Assembly (NCBI RefSeq): GCF_016742955.1
Contig: NZ_JABBYC010000019.1
Coordinates: 1-64,000 of the forward strand
Direction: 5' to 3'
DNA from: Myceligenerans indicum
Lineage (GTDB): Bacteria > Actinomycetota > Actinomycetes > Actinomycetales > Cellulomonadaceae
DNA length: 64,000 bases
The position numbers were made by a program, and so were the translations under genes. Every line of letters starts with the position of its first letter. Within the stretch, counting starts at the first letter, position 1. Shown here piece by piece: positions 9,078 through 16,944 of the stretch. The notes beneath the pieces were generated by a model, which did not search any database, was not told the origin of the DNA, and saw only the letters and a list, made by a program, of their open reading frames with translations.

Positions 9078-9516
9078 TCTCCTCGACCTGCGACGGCGTC
9101 GTGGTAAGGGTCTCGACGGCGATGCGGACGGCGTCGTCGACCGGCCAGCCGTAGCTGCCGGCGCTGACGAGCGGGACGGCGACTGTCAGCGCGCCCAGCT
9201 CGTCGGCGGTCTCCAGGATGCGGCGATAGCACGACGTGAGGAGTTGCGGGTCCCGCTCCCCGCGGTTCCAGTTGGGCCCCACGGTGTGAATCACCCATTG
9301 CGCCGGAAGGTTCCCGGCGGTGGTCCAGCCGGCGTTGCCGGTCTGCAGCCCCGCCGGGAATCGCCGGCGGCAGTCGGCGAGGACATCGGGGCCGCCCACC
9401 CGGTGGATCGCGCCGTCGACCCCGCCTCCGCCACGCATCGCGCGGTTCGCGGCGTTCACGACGGCGTCGGCACGCTGTGCGGTGATGTCACCGTGGAGCG
9501 CTCGGATCCTGGCCAT
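9007..9516 (-). CDS. Macro domain protein (ADP-ribose / O-acetyl-ADP-ribose hydrolase type)
   Basis: The 169-residue protein is a single macro domain. It shows GDITAQRADAVVNAANRAM, GGGGVDGAIHRVGG and the phosphate-binding VPLVSAGSYGWP, close to the E. coli YmdB type. Such enzymes hydrolyse O-acetyl-ADP-ribose or remove ADP-ribose from proteins. The ATG at 9516 lies inside the 3' end of the upstream PNPOx-like gene (29-bp overlap), so the two are probably cotranscribed. It is convergent with the truncated hydrolase gene. Confidence 0.88.
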   Translation of the reverse strand: MARIRALHGDITAQRADAVVNAANRAMRGGGGVDGAIHRVGGPDVLADCRRRFPAGLQTGNAGWTTAGNLPAQWVIHTVGPNWNRGERDPQLLTSCYRRILETADELGALTVAVPLVSAGSYGWPVDDAVRIAVETLTTTPSQVEEITLVAYTPGLHRTIESRLHRSAA

Positions 9517-9988
9517 CCCTCGATTGTTCCACCTGCGGGGACCGCTCGCCGGCCGCTGGAGGATGCGTCCCGACCCGTCGGAGGCGGCGGCCACGCACCA
9601 TGTTCGGCTCGACCTTGATGAAGTGCGGCCGGTCGCCGGTGGCCCACGTCGCCAGCGGCAGCCTGCGCAGGTGCTCCAGCTCGCCCTCGTCGCGCACGAC
9701 GCGGGCACGGCCGATGAGCACGACGGACCATCCTGTCCGAAGGTCCGGGTCGTAGTCGTCGACCTCGAACGCGACGACCGCATGATGCGCGGCTGCCACG
9801 AGCTTCGAGCCGCGCCGCGTCCGGACCACGATGTCGGTCCCGTCGAGGACGAAGTTCACGGGCTGGATCGCCGGCAGGGCGTTCTCGGTGAACACGATCC
9901 TTCCGATGGGGATCGTCTCCAGCAGCGCGTGACACTCCTCGGCGCTCAGCCGCTCGAGTGTCGTCTCGCCCTCGCTGATCTCGGTCAT
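9488..9988 (-). CDS. PNPOx-like split-barrel flavoprotein
   Basis: The 166-residue protein belongs to the pyridoxamine-phosphate-oxidase-like family. Motifs are LETIPIGRIVFTENALPAIQPVNF near residue 22, IVVRTRRGSKL, and GWSVVLIGRARVV. The start at 9988 gives MTEISEGETTLERL; an upstream in-frame ATG would add a non-homologous Arg/Pro-rich extension. Related proteins bind FMN, F420 or haem, and an actinobacterial PNPOx-like protein (Rv3129) is in the M. tuberculosis dormancy regulon. It is downstream of hsp20 on the same strand with a 91-bp gap. Confidence 0.82.
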   Translation of the reverse strand: MTEISEGETTLERLSAEECHALLETIPIGRIVFTENALPAIQPVNFVLDGTDIVVRTRRGSKLVAAAHHAVVAFEVDDYDPDLRTGWSVVLIGRARVVRDEGELEHLRRLPLATWATGDRPHFIKVEPNMVRGRRLRRVGTHPPAAGERSPQVEQSRDGQDPSAPR

Positions 9989-10079
9989 GCTCCGTCGTCC
10001 TCGCATGTTCGACGCCGGACCGGTCGTGGACCGGGCCCGGGGGGTCATCCTTCTTGTCTCGGGGTCGTGAACGGCCACA

Positions 10080-10559
10080 TCATCCCTTGGCAACGGGGAT
10101 CCGCTTCGCCTCGGCAGGTTCCGGTGTCTCGGGCAGGGGAATCCGGATCTCGAGGATGCCGTCCTTGCAGGAGGCCGCGATGTCGTCTCCGGAGACGCCC
10201 TCCGGGAGCGGGAGCGTCCGGCTGAAGCTGCCCGATCGCAGCTCGCGCCTGAGATAGCCCTTCTGCTCGTCCCGTTCCTCGACTTCGTGCTCGGCGAAGA
10301 TGCGCAGCATGCCGTCGCCGACGGTCACCTCGACGTCCTTCTCGGGGTCTGTCCCGGGGATCTCCGCGCGGACGACCAGTGCGTCCTTGTCGTGGTACTC
10401 GTCGACACGGATCATGTCGTCGCGGAACGGCCAGCGCAGCTCCTGCCCGCTGCCCCGGCGGAACGGCAGGGACCGCGCCCACTCGTCGAACATCGTGTCG
10501 AAGCGCCCGAACAGGTCGTGCGGCGTGGTGGCCCGAGATTCCCGCTTGATCAAGCTCAT
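10080..10559 (-). CDS. Hsp20 / alpha-crystallin small heat shock protein
   Basis: The 159-residue ATP-independent holdase has an alpha-crystallin domain from about 48 to 142 (DKDALVVRAEIPG ... GSFSRTLPLPEGV ... CKDGILEIRIPLPE) and the C-terminal I-x-V anchor (KRIPVAKG). A very strong ribosome-binding site (GGAGGTGA) precedes the ATG, suggesting high expression. It resembles the HspX/Acr group, whose mycobacterial member is a hallmark of the DosR regulon. The 66-bp upstream region contains a half-matching DevR-like sequence (10607-10620, right half TTTAGGGCC). Confidence 0.92.
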   Translation of the reverse strand: MSLIKRESRATTPHDLFGRFDTMFDEWARSLPFRRGSGQELRWPFRDDMIRVDEYHDKDALVVRAEIPGTDPEKDVEVTVGDGMLRIFAEHEVEERDEQKGYLRRELRSGSFSRTLPLPEGVSGDDIAASCKDGILEIRIPLPETPEPAEAKRIPVAKG

Positions 10560-10625
10560 GCTCGATCACCTCCTTCGTTCCCCCTCAGGCTGTACCGCGA
10601 CGGCGGCATTCTTTAGGGCCTTTCG

Positions 10626-11183
10626 TCACATGTTCGGACTCGGTGGAGTCGTGGGATCGGCCAGGCGTACCTCGGTGAGGTTGTGCACGACGGCGTCCGC
10701 TCCGTGTTCGTGGAGGAGGGCGGTCCGGTCGCCCGTGCGGTCGATGCCGATCACCATGCCGAAGTCCCTCAGTCCGTCGAGGGCCTCGCCGAGTCCTTCC
10801 TCGACGACGGCGCAGCGGGACGGAGCGACTTCGAGGTGTTGTGCGGCCAGCTCGAACGTCGTCGGTCCCAGTCCTCCCGGTGTGCCCCACCTGTCGGCAT
10901 CGATGCCGTCGACGCAGGCGTCGAACAACTGCGTCACGCCGGCGGCCGCGAGGATCTTCTCGCAGTGCCTGCCGGCCGCCACGATCGCGGTGCGGACCCG
11001 GTGCCGGCGCAGGTCGCGGATCAGCTGGACGGTGGCCGGGTAGGCCGCGGCGTCGAACATCCGCGTCCAGTCCCGGGCGTGCGCCGAGGCCGTCGTGGCC
11101 ACCACGCTGTCCAGGTCGAAGATCGCCCCGGCGATCCGGTCGAGGCGGACGACGGCCGGGTGCACGGGTGTGAGTTGCGTCAT
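10626..11183 (-). CDS. Cap-less, degenerate HAD-superfamily protein
   Basis: The 185-residue protein keeps HAD motif I (FDLDSVVATTASAHARDW) but departs from the active pattern. The segment that should hold the cap domain is only about 15 residues. Motif II reads VAAGRH without Ser/Thr. The expected motif III Lys is missing near DRWGTPGGLGPTTF. Motif IV reads VVEEG in place of VVED. It resembles beta-phosphoglucomutase-type HADs; the HAD half of Rv2006, a DosR-regulon gene, is a possible relative. A DevR-like box lies 59 bp upstream. It is probably a non-catalytic or altered-activity protein. Confidence 0.7.
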   Translation of the reverse strand: MTQLTPVHPAVVRLDRIAGAIFDLDSVVATTASAHARDWTRMFDAAAYPATVQLIRDLRRHRVRTAIVAAGRHCEKILAAAGVTQLFDACVDGIDADRWGTPGGLGPTTFELAAQHLEVAPSRCAVVEEGLGEALDGLRDFGMVIGIDRTGDRTALLHEHGADAVVHNLTEVRLADPTTPPSPNM

Positions 11184-11241
11184 GAACACCAGGGCACCAT
11201 CGGCGTCGGCAGGCGGATAGGGCACCGTGGCCCGTCCGGGA

Positions 11242-11255
11242 GGGACCAATGGCCC
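11242..11255. promoter_or_regulatory. DevR-like box between the HAD and zinc-ribbon genes
   Basis: The 14-mer GGGACCAATGGCCC fits GGGAC-N4-G-N-CCC. It is 59 bp from the minus-strand HAD start and 65 bp from the plus-strand start at 11320. Its layout matches the boxes at 13312 and 16931, so it could serve both divergent genes. Confidence 0.55.
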
Positions 11256-11319
11256 TGGATGCTCTCGCCGGGCCGGGACAGTGTCGAAGTGGCCGGCCGA
11301 CGACGGAGGAGGCAACGTG

Positions 11320-11559
11320 ATGGCGCTGTGGTCCCGTGTACGTGGCATCTCCGGCCACGTGCGTGCTCTGCCCGACCAGATCGACACCTGCGACCGGTGC
11401 GGCATGCGTGCCCGCCTCCGCGTCCTGCTCGACCGCGGCGGTGAACTGTACTTCTGCGGCCATCACGCCCGGAAGTACCGGGCCGCCCTGCAGCTCGTCG
11501 CGCTCAGCATGGATGACATCCCGGCCTCGGGCGTCGCGGCCGCGGCCCGCTTCCGCTGA
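11320..11559 (+). CDS. DUF7455-type zinc-ribbon small protein
   Basis: The 79-residue protein has a treble-clef-like zinc site, CDRCGMRARLRVLL followed by FCGHHARKY (CxxC...CxHH), matching small actinobacterial DUF7455-type proteins whose function is unknown. GGAGGAGG at 11305-11312 sits 7 bp before the ATG; a GTG one codon earlier is possible but too close to it. It is divergent from the degenerate HAD gene with a DevR-like box between them. Confidence 0.75.
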   Translation: MALWSRVRGISGHVRALPDQIDTCDRCGMRARLRVLLDRGGELYFCGHHARKYRAALQLVALSMDDIPASGVAAAARFR

Positions 11560-11623
11560 GGCGTCGGCGGCCGTTTCTGACACGCCGACGTCTGCGCGGA
11601 TCGGCCTTCTGCGCGGATCGACC

Positions 11624-12547
11624 TCAGGCGGCGTCGGCCCGGACGACCGCGACGGGGCGGCGGGCGTGGGAGACGACGGCGTGGCTGACGGATCCGAGCA
11701 CGACGGCCCGCAGCTCGCCGTGCCCGCGGGTGCCCACCACGGTGAGCGCCGCGTCACGGGACTGGTCGATCAGCACGTCCGCGGGCCTGCCCTCCGTGAT
11801 CCGGACGGTGACGTCGGCCTCGACCCCGGTCTCCGAGGCCGCGGTGGCGACCGCCTGGTCCACGGATGCCTCCGCGCGCACCAGGGACTGGGCGTGCTGC
11901 CGCTCGGCCTCGGCCGCGGCATCCGTGCCCGCCGGGTTGAAGAAGGTGAACGGCGGCGCCGGTGCCCGGTAGGCGTGCACCGCGACGACCTTCGCGGATC
12001 GCAGGCTCGCCTCACGCAGGGCGAACCGCAGGGCGGCACTGCCGTGCTCCGACCCGTCGACCCCGACGACGATCGAGCCGTCGTCCGGCGGGGCCTGTTC
12101 GGGCTCCGGTATCACGATCGTCGGGCATGCCGCGTGCGTGGCCACCTGGTTGCTCACCGAGCCCATGGCGATCGCCGCGGCCGTGCCGAGCCCGCGCGTG
12201 CCGACCACGACCAGCGACGCGCCGTCACGCGACGCCTGCAGGAGCGCCTCGGCCGGGGGGTGGGCGGCGAGCCAGGTCTCGACCTCGACACCCGGGGCCT
12301 GCCCGGCCACCCTCCGCGTGGCGTCGGCGAGGACGTCCTCGCCGTAGCGCCGCAGGTCTTCCATCGCCGGCATGATCGACGGGGTGCCGTACGGCCCGAC
12401 GGTCAGGGGCACGTGCAGGCCGTACACGATGAGCAGGCCCGCCGCGCGCGCGTGCGCCTCGGCGGCAGCCCAGTCGAGCGCGACGCCGCTGTCGGAGGAG
12501 CCGTCGACGCCGACGACGATCTGGCCGTTGCTGATCCGGTCGGTCAT
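11624..12547 (-). CDS. Tandem-domain universal stress protein (UspA family)
   Basis: The 307-residue protein has two USP domains, about 8-150 and 158-303, each opening with IVVGVDGS. Both keep the ATP-binding motif G-2x-G-9x-S (GTRGLG...GSVSNQV and GTRGHG...GSVSHAV). The layout matches M. tuberculosis Rv2005c/Rv2623, DosR-regulon proteins; Rv2623 links ATP binding to growth arrest. Its ATG overlaps the stop of the upstream PIG-L-like gene (ATGA, 12544-12547), so the two form an operon read from a promoter near 13300 with a good DevR-like box. Confidence 0.93.
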   Translation of the reverse strand: MTDRISNGQIVVGVDGSSDSGVALDWAAAEAHARAAGLLIVYGLHVPLTVGPYGTPSIMPAMEDLRRYGEDVLADATRRVAGQAPGVEVETWLAAHPPAEALLQASRDGASLVVVGTRGLGTAAAIAMGSVSNQVATHAACPTIVIPEPEQAPPDDGSIVVGVDGSEHGSAALRFALREASLRSAKVVAVHAYRAPAPPFTFFNPAGTDAAAEAERQHAQSLVRAEASVDQAVATAASETGVEADVTVRITEGRPADVLIDQSRDAALTVVGTRGHGELRAVVLGSVSHAVVSHARRPVAVVRADAA

Positions 12548-13254
12548 GCCCGGCTCCGTTCACTGCTGTGGTCACGTGCCTGAGTCGTGCCGGAGTTCCC
12601 CGCGGCTTCCCGGCTGCGTTCGGGCCGCAGGACCGTCAGGTGCTCGCGGGGTCCCCGGTGTGCACGCCAGCGGTCCCGGATGGGATCGTCCGCGGGGAGG
12701 TCACGGTGACAGTCGATGGCGTCGCTCTGCCGGTCGCGATCCACCTCGATCGTGACCACCATATCGCTGCCCGGGTCGTCCTCGCCGGGCGGCGGGGGGA
12801 CGAGGGTCCAGCCGTAGAGCGGGTCGTCGAGGATCTCGGCCGCCTGGAACGCGGCGTGCATCGTGCGTACGTGGTCCTCATGGGCCTCGGGTCCGCGGGC
12901 GTCGACGACCATCAGCGCGTCGGCGGCGTCGGCGACCAGGACGATCTCGTCGGTCAGGTGCTCCAGGGGCACGGCGGCGAGCTCGCCGGCGTCGTGCTCG
13001 AGGAACGTGACCTCGTGGGCGCCGAGGACTCGTGCGGCCTCCCCGAGATCGCGTGCCCGGGCCAGCCTGCGCGTGGTTCCCCGGTCGGGCCGGCGGCCGT
13101 GGGTCAGGCAGAGCACGTCGACGGACGTCCTGGCGTCCGCGAAGGCGCTGACGGCCGCACCCATCGCGAAGGTGGCGTCGTACGGATGGGCGCACACCAC
13201 GAGGAGGTGCCGGACGCGAGGGAGTGGTGTGGTGGTTCCTTTCGTTCGTTCCAT
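12544..13254 (-). CDS. PIG-L family protein with altered active site
   Basis: The 236-residue protein resembles the PIG-L/MshB/LmbE deacetylase family. The usual metal motif A-H-P-D-D-E reads AHPYDA at 22-27. His23 and Asp26 (zinc ligands by analogy) remain, but the residue matching the catalytic Asp base is Tyr25 and the Glu is Ala. The second motif, HEDHV at 125-129, is present. It may bind metal without normal deacetylase activity. It is the first gene of the operon with the tandem USP. The DevR-like box at 13312-13325 is 58 bp upstream of its ATG. Confidence 0.75.
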   Translation of the reverse strand: MERTKGTTTPLPRVRHLLVVCAHPYDATFAMGAAVSAFADARTSVDVLCLTHGRRPDRGTTRRLARARDLGEAARVLGAHEVTFLEHDAGELAAVPLEHLTDEIVLVADAADALMVVDARGPEAHEDHVRTMHAAFQAAEILDDPLYGWTLVPPPPGEDDPGSDMVVTIEVDRDRQSDAIDCHRDLPADDPIRDRWRAHRGPREHLTVLRPERSREAAGNSGTTQARDHSSERSRA

Positions 13255-13311
13255 GCCAACACGGTCACATCACCCGTCTCGCGTTCGTAGTGCCGAAGAG
13301 GCCGCGATCTC

Positions 13312-13325
13312 GGGACTTTCGGCCC
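13312..13325. promoter_or_regulatory. DevR-like box upstream of the PIG-L/USP operon
   Basis: GGGACTTTCGGCCC matches the mycobacterial DosR core GGGACTTTAGTCCC at 12 of 14 positions and is the best match in the window. It is 58 bp from the minus-strand ATG at 13254. Confidence 0.65.
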
Positions 13326-13405
13326 GCCGGCCGGTCATGGCGTGCCCGCGGTGCTCCCGCCGGCCGGTCGCACTTCCCGTCGAGGGCCCTTCGTCCTCAT
13401 GCGTG

Positions 13406-13441
13406 CGGACCTCCGGCCGTGTCGCCGGGGCCGGAGGTCCG
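13406..13441. other. Strong perfect hairpin in a divergent intergenic region
   Basis: A 13-bp perfect inverted repeat, CGGACCTCCGGCC (13406-13418) and GGCCGGAGGTCCG (13429-13441), with a 10-bp loop, lies in the 314-bp gap between the divergent PIG-L-like and DUF1918 genes. Terminators are not expected there, so a protein-binding site or a 5'-UTR structure of the DUF1918 mRNA is more likely. Confidence 0.6.
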
Positions 13442-13449
13442 GCGAGCCT

Positions 13450-13505
13450 GGGAACAGGAGCACGGGAACAGGAGCCTGGGAACAGGAGCCCGGGAACACG
13501 AGCAC
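13450..13505. repeat. 14-bp tandem repeat, 4 copies
   Basis: The unit GGGAACAGGAGCNN is repeated head to tail four times directly after the 13406-13441 hairpin; the fourth copy has one change in the core. Each copy contains an AGGAG ribosome-binding-like element. It is upstream of the DUF1918 gene. Confidence 0.8.
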
Positions 13506-13521
13506 CGCACCGGGCCGTCCG

Positions 13522-13535
13522 CGGTCCGCGGACCG
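13522..13535. promoter_or_regulatory. Perfect 14-bp palindrome upstream of the DUF1918 gene
   Basis: CGGTCCGCGGACCG is fully self-complementary and lies 33 bp before the DUF1918 ATG. It could be an operator, but GC-rich palindromes arise easily in this base composition. Confidence 0.35.
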
Positions 13536-13568
13536 GCCGGGCACGGAGGTGCGGGGGAGGGCGGATCG

Positions 13569-13853
13569 ATGTGGGCCAGGACGGGGGACCGGCTCGTGGT
13601 CCAGGGCCACGAGCTGGGTGAGCCGGTCCGGGACGGCGAGGTGCTCGAGGTCCGCGGCCCGGACGGGAGTCCGCCCTATCTCGTCCAGTGGTCGGACTCG
13701 GGCCGCACCACGCTGGTGTTCCCGGGATCCGATGCGGTGGTCCAGCACTTCGGCGGCCCGGACGACGATTTCCGCCATCCCGGACAGGAGCCCCACGAGG
13801 TGCGGCACGCGGGAAAGGGGCCGGGCGGCGTCGGGGCGTCCGCCCGCGGATGA
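13569..13853 (+). CDS. DUF1918 domain protein
   Basis: The 94-residue protein begins MWARTGDRLVVQGHELGEPVRDGEVLEV and continues with GPDGSPPYLVQWSDSGRTTLVFPGSDAVV, the full DUF1918 signature (an SH3-like barrel of unknown role). Rv0569, a DosR-regulated protein, belongs to the same family. The ATG is placed after GGGGGAGGG. The C-terminal 30 residues are low complexity. It ends 2 bp before the stop of the convergent P-type ATPase gene. Confidence 0.85.
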   Translation: MWARTGDRLVVQGHELGEPVRDGEVLEVRGPDGSPPYLVQWSDSGRTTLVFPGSDAVVQHFGGPDDDFRHPGQEPHEVRHAGKGPGGVGASARG

Positions 13854-13855
13854 GC

Positions 13856-16417
13856 TCACCGGCTCCTGCTCCGGCGGATCGCCTTGTCCAGGGCGTCGAC
13901 GCCGAGCACCGCCGGCGCCGCCCCGAGGGCGACGAGCCATCCCGCCGGTGACGGCCCCTGCTGGCCCAGGACGGTCGCGACCGGTGGCACGTACAGGACC
14001 GTGAGGGAGATGAGCAGACTGATGCCGACGGCGGGGAGCAGCAGCCGGTTCGTCGTCCAGCCCAGCGTGCCGGGCCGCCGCGTCGAGCTGCGGCAGGCGA
14101 AGGCGTTGGCCGCCTGGCCGATCACCACCGCGAGGAACGCGGCACCGGACGCGGTCAGGGCCGTGGACCCCGTGGGGAAGGGCTCGCCCGGCCGCCACCC
14201 GGCCGCGGCGAACGAGGAGACGAACGCGGCCAGCGAGACCAGGGTGATGGTGGGTCCCAGGATGCCGAAGGCCCGGCGCGCCACGGAGCGGTTCAGCAGT
14301 CGCCCGGTGACGGGCGGCCTCTCGAGGACGCGCCTGCCGGGCGGCTCGGCGCCCAGGGCGACGGCCGACCAGGTGTCGGTGCCGATGTCGAGCGCCAGGA
14401 TCTGCAGCACGCCGAGCGCCAGCGGGAAGTTCCCGCCGGACAGCATCCAGATGACGAACGGGGTGAGCTCGGCGACGTTGTCCGTGAGGTGGTAGGTCAG
14501 GAACCGGCGGATGTTGAGGAAGGTGGCACGGCCGTGCTCGACGCCGCTCGTGATCGTGGCGAACCTGTCGTCCAGCAGCACGAGGTCGGCCGCCTCCCGT
14601 GCCACGTCGGTCCCGGACAGGCCCATGGCGATGCCGATGTCGGCCTCGTGCAGGGCCGGGCCGTCGTTGACGCCGTCCCCGGTCATGGCCACCACGTGGC
14701 CACGTGACCGCAAGGCCTGGGCGATGCGCAGCTTGTCCTCCGGCGAGACCCGGGCGATCACGGTGCCGTCGCTCACCAGCCGGCCCAGTGCCTCGTCGTC
14801 GGCGGGCAGGTCCGCGCCGGAGACGACGGCGCCGTCCGGCGTGCGCAGTCCCACCTCGTTCGCGATGGCCCGCGCGGTGGCCGGGTGGTCACCGGTGACC
14901 ATGACCACGGCGATGCCGGCCCGGCGACAGGAGTCGAGCGACGGCCCGACGTCGCGTCGTGGCGGGTCCTCCATCCCGACCAGGCCGTAGAGCCGCAGTC
15001 CGGTCTCGGCCTCGGCAGCGTCGCGGGGTTCCCGCGCCGCCGTCCGCCCCGCCACGGCGAGCACGCGAAGCCCGCGTGCGGCCAGGGCCGTGACGGTCGC
15101 GGCGGCGGTGCCCGGGTCGCTGCAGCGGGGCAGGACGGCGTCGGGCGCTCCCTTGACGATCACCTCGTCGCCCGCGAGCACCGACATGCGGCGCCGCCTC
15201 GGGTCGAACGGGAACCGGCGCCTGATGGTGCCGTCCGCCCGGTCGCGGTCGGTGTCGACGCCGGTGCGTCGGGCCAGCACGTCCAGCGCGGCCTCCATCG
15301 GGTCGCCGTGCGGCACCCAGCGGCCGTCGATGAACCGCACGTACCCGGTGGAGCAGCGGGCGGCGGCCCGGGCGAGCCGTCGCACCGCGTCCTGACCGTC
15401 CGGGCCGCCGTACGTGACCGGCGCGGTGGGGTCGTGGCCGGGCTCCGTGACGGTCGCGGTCCCTGCGGGTGTCCACACCTCGACCACGGTCATCTCGTTC
15501 AGCGTGAGCGTCCCGGTCTTGTCCGTGCAGATGACGGTGGTGGATCCCAGGGTCTCCACCGCGTCGAGATGGCGGACCAGCACCTGCCGCCCGGCCATCT
15601 GCTCCGCTCCCCAGGCCAGGGCCAGCGTGACGGTGGGCAGCAGGGCCTCCGGGACCAGCGCCACCGTCACGCCGACGGCGAAGACCACGCTGTGCGACAC
15701 GGGCATGCCGACGCCCGTCGCGATCACGAGGAACAGACCGCCGACGCCGACGGCGATCACGGCGATCGCCCGGACCACCCGGCGCAGCTCGCGGGTCAGC
15801 GGGCTGGCCGGTGGCCGGGTGCCGGCCGTCAGCCGGGCGATCGAGGCCAGCCGGGTCGTGGCGCCGGTGGCGGTGACCTCGGCCGCCGCCTCTCCTTCGG
15901 TCACGAACGTCCCTGCGTGCAGGGCGCTGCCCACGGCGGTGTCGGCCGGTTCGCTCTCGCCGGTGAGCAGGGACGTGTCGACGCGCAGGCCGACGGCCTC
16001 CGTCGCGGTCGCGTCCGCGGGGATCCGGTCCCCGGCCTCCAGGAGCAGCACGTCCCCGACGACCACCTCGGTGGCGTCGATGCGCGTGCGGTGGCCGTCG
16101 CGCCGCACGGTGATGCGCAGCGGCAGCAGGGTGCGCAGGCGCTCGGCCGCGCGGTCGGCGCGCCGCTCCTGCACGAACGCGAACACGGCGTTGAGCACCA
16201 CGACCACGATGATCGCCACGCCCAGCTGCGGCATGCCCGCCAGGAGGCTCAGACCGGCGGCGACCCACAGCATGAGCGCGAAGAAGTGGACGAGCTGGCC
16301 GACGAAACGGCCGACCGCCGACGGCTGGGGCGGGGCCGGGAGCGCATTGGGTCCCGAGCGTGCGAGCCGTGCCGCCGCCTGGTCGGACGAGAGGCCCGCC
16401 GCCTCGACGACGCTCAT
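13856..16417 (-). CDS. P-type cation-transporting ATPase (CtpF-like, P2 type)
   Basis: The 853-residue membrane pump carries the N-terminal cation-ATPase domain (1-70), actuator loop LLTGESEPA near 170, the phosphorylation motif CTDKTGTLTLNEM near 300, MTGDGVNDGPALHEADIGIAMG near 600, and about 8-10 hydrophobic helices. The M4 ion site reads VALVPEALLPTVTLAL, like P2 Ca2+/Na+,K+-type pumps and mycobacterial CtpF (Rv1997), which is DosR regulated. Calcium or another non-heavy-metal cation is the likely substrate; no Cys-rich metal domains are present. Its ATG overlaps the stop of the upstream CBS gene (ATGA). Confidence 0.9.
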   Translation of the reverse strand: MSVVEAAGLSSDQAAARLARSGPNALPAPPQPSAVGRFVGQLVHFFALMLWVAAGLSLLAGMPQLGVAIIVVVVLNAVFAFVQERRADRAAERLRTLLPLRITVRRDGHRTRIDATEVVVGDVLLLEAGDRIPADATATEAVGLRVDTSLLTGESEPADTAVGSALHAGTFVTEGEAAAEVTATGATTRLASIARLTAGTRPPASPLTRELRRVVRAIAVIAVGVGGLFLVIATGVGMPVSHSVVFAVGVTVALVPEALLPTVTLALAWGAEQMAGRQVLVRHLDAVETLGSTTVICTDKTGTLTLNEMTVVEVWTPAGTATVTEPGHDPTAPVTYGGPDGQDAVRRLARAAARCSTGYVRFIDGRWVPHGDPMEAALDVLARRTGVDTDRDRADGTIRRRFPFDPRRRRMSVLAGDEVIVKGAPDAVLPRCSDPGTAAATVTALAARGLRVLAVAGRTAAREPRDAAEAETGLRLYGLVGMEDPPRRDVGPSLDSCRRAGIAVVMVTGDHPATARAIANEVGLRTPDGAVVSGADLPADDEALGRLVSDGTVIARVSPEDKLRIAQALRSRGHVVAMTGDGVNDGPALHEADIGIAMGLSGTDVAREAADLVLLDDRFATITSGVEHGRATFLNIRRFLTYHLTDNVAELTPFVIWMLSGGNFPLALGVLQILALDIGTDTWSAVALGAEPPGRRVLERPPVTGRLLNRSVARRAFGILGPTITLVSLAAFVSSFAAAGWRPGEPFPTGSTALTASGAAFLAVVIGQAANAFACRSSTRRPGTLGWTTNRLLLPAVGISLLISLTVLYVPPVATVLGQQGPSPAGWLVALGAAPAVLGVDALDKAIRRSRSR

Positions 16418-16878
16418 CGGGCGGGGTGAGGGCTGCCGTTCGAGACCGGCGCGGGGTCGGTGTCATCCTCGGTCTCTCGCGTCGGGTCGGCCTCGCGGGC
16501 CACGACGCCGAGGATGTCGCGATGGGTCACCACGCCGATCAGGGCGCCGTCCGTGTCGAGCACGGGCAGGGCGTCGCGCTGGGAGTCGAGCATGATCCGC
16601 GCGGCCCGGCTGACCGAGGTGTCGACGCTCACCCGGGGCCGGAGCCTTCCGGTGAGGATCGACAGGACGGTCATCCGCAGCAGGTCCTTGGAGTGGGCCA
16701 GCCACGCCAGGGCGATGTCGGACTGCGACACGACGCCGTGCACCCTGCCGAGATCGTCCACGACGGCCACGAGGCCGGATCCGCTCCGCGTCAGGTACTC
16801 CCACACGGCCAGGCAGGTCGTGTCCGGTTCCACGACCTCGACCTGGCGTGACATCAGCTGACGAACCGTCGTACCCAT
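16414..16878 (-). CDS. Two-CBS-domain protein (Hrp1-like)
   Basis: The 154-residue protein consists of a pair of CBS motifs, about 8-62 (RQLMSRQVEVVEPDTTCLAV ... VHGVVSQSDIALAW) and 75-130 (LRPRVSVDTSVSRAARIM ... LIGVVTHRDILGVV). It is equivalent in layout to Hrp1 (Rv2626c), a DosR-regulon CBS protein. CBS pairs usually sense adenine nucleotides. It overlaps the P-type ATPase start by 4 bp, so it may modulate that pump. A DevR-like box lies 53 bp upstream of its start. Confidence 0.9.
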   Translation of the reverse strand: MGTTVRQLMSRQVEVVEPDTTCLAVWEYLTRSGSGLVAVVDDLGRVHGVVSQSDIALAWLAHSKDLLRMTVLSILTGRLRPRVSVDTSVSRAARIMLDSQRDALPVLDTDGALIGVVTHRDILGVVAREADPTRETEDDTDPAPVSNGSPHPAR

Positions 16879-16930
16879 GGCATACTCCCCTCCTTACAGT
16901 CACGATAGGGAGACCGCGCGGGCCGGTCGC

Positions 16931-16944
16931 GGGGCGAAGGTCCC
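16931..16944. promoter_or_regulatory. DevR-like box upstream of the CBS/ATPase operon
   Basis: Read on the minus strand, the site is GGGACCTTCGCCCC, matching GGGACTTTAGTCCC at 11 of 14 positions, 53 bp before the CBS start. A further GGGACC half-site (16952-16957) followed by the palindrome GTTCGAAC lies next to it. DevR often uses adjacent sites, so this may be a composite element shared with the divergent devS gene. Confidence 0.6.

Noticed and set aside
10607..10620. DevR box of hsp20
   Set aside because: Only the right half agrees; about 8 of 14 positions match, too weak to list as a site although hsp20 is a likely target.
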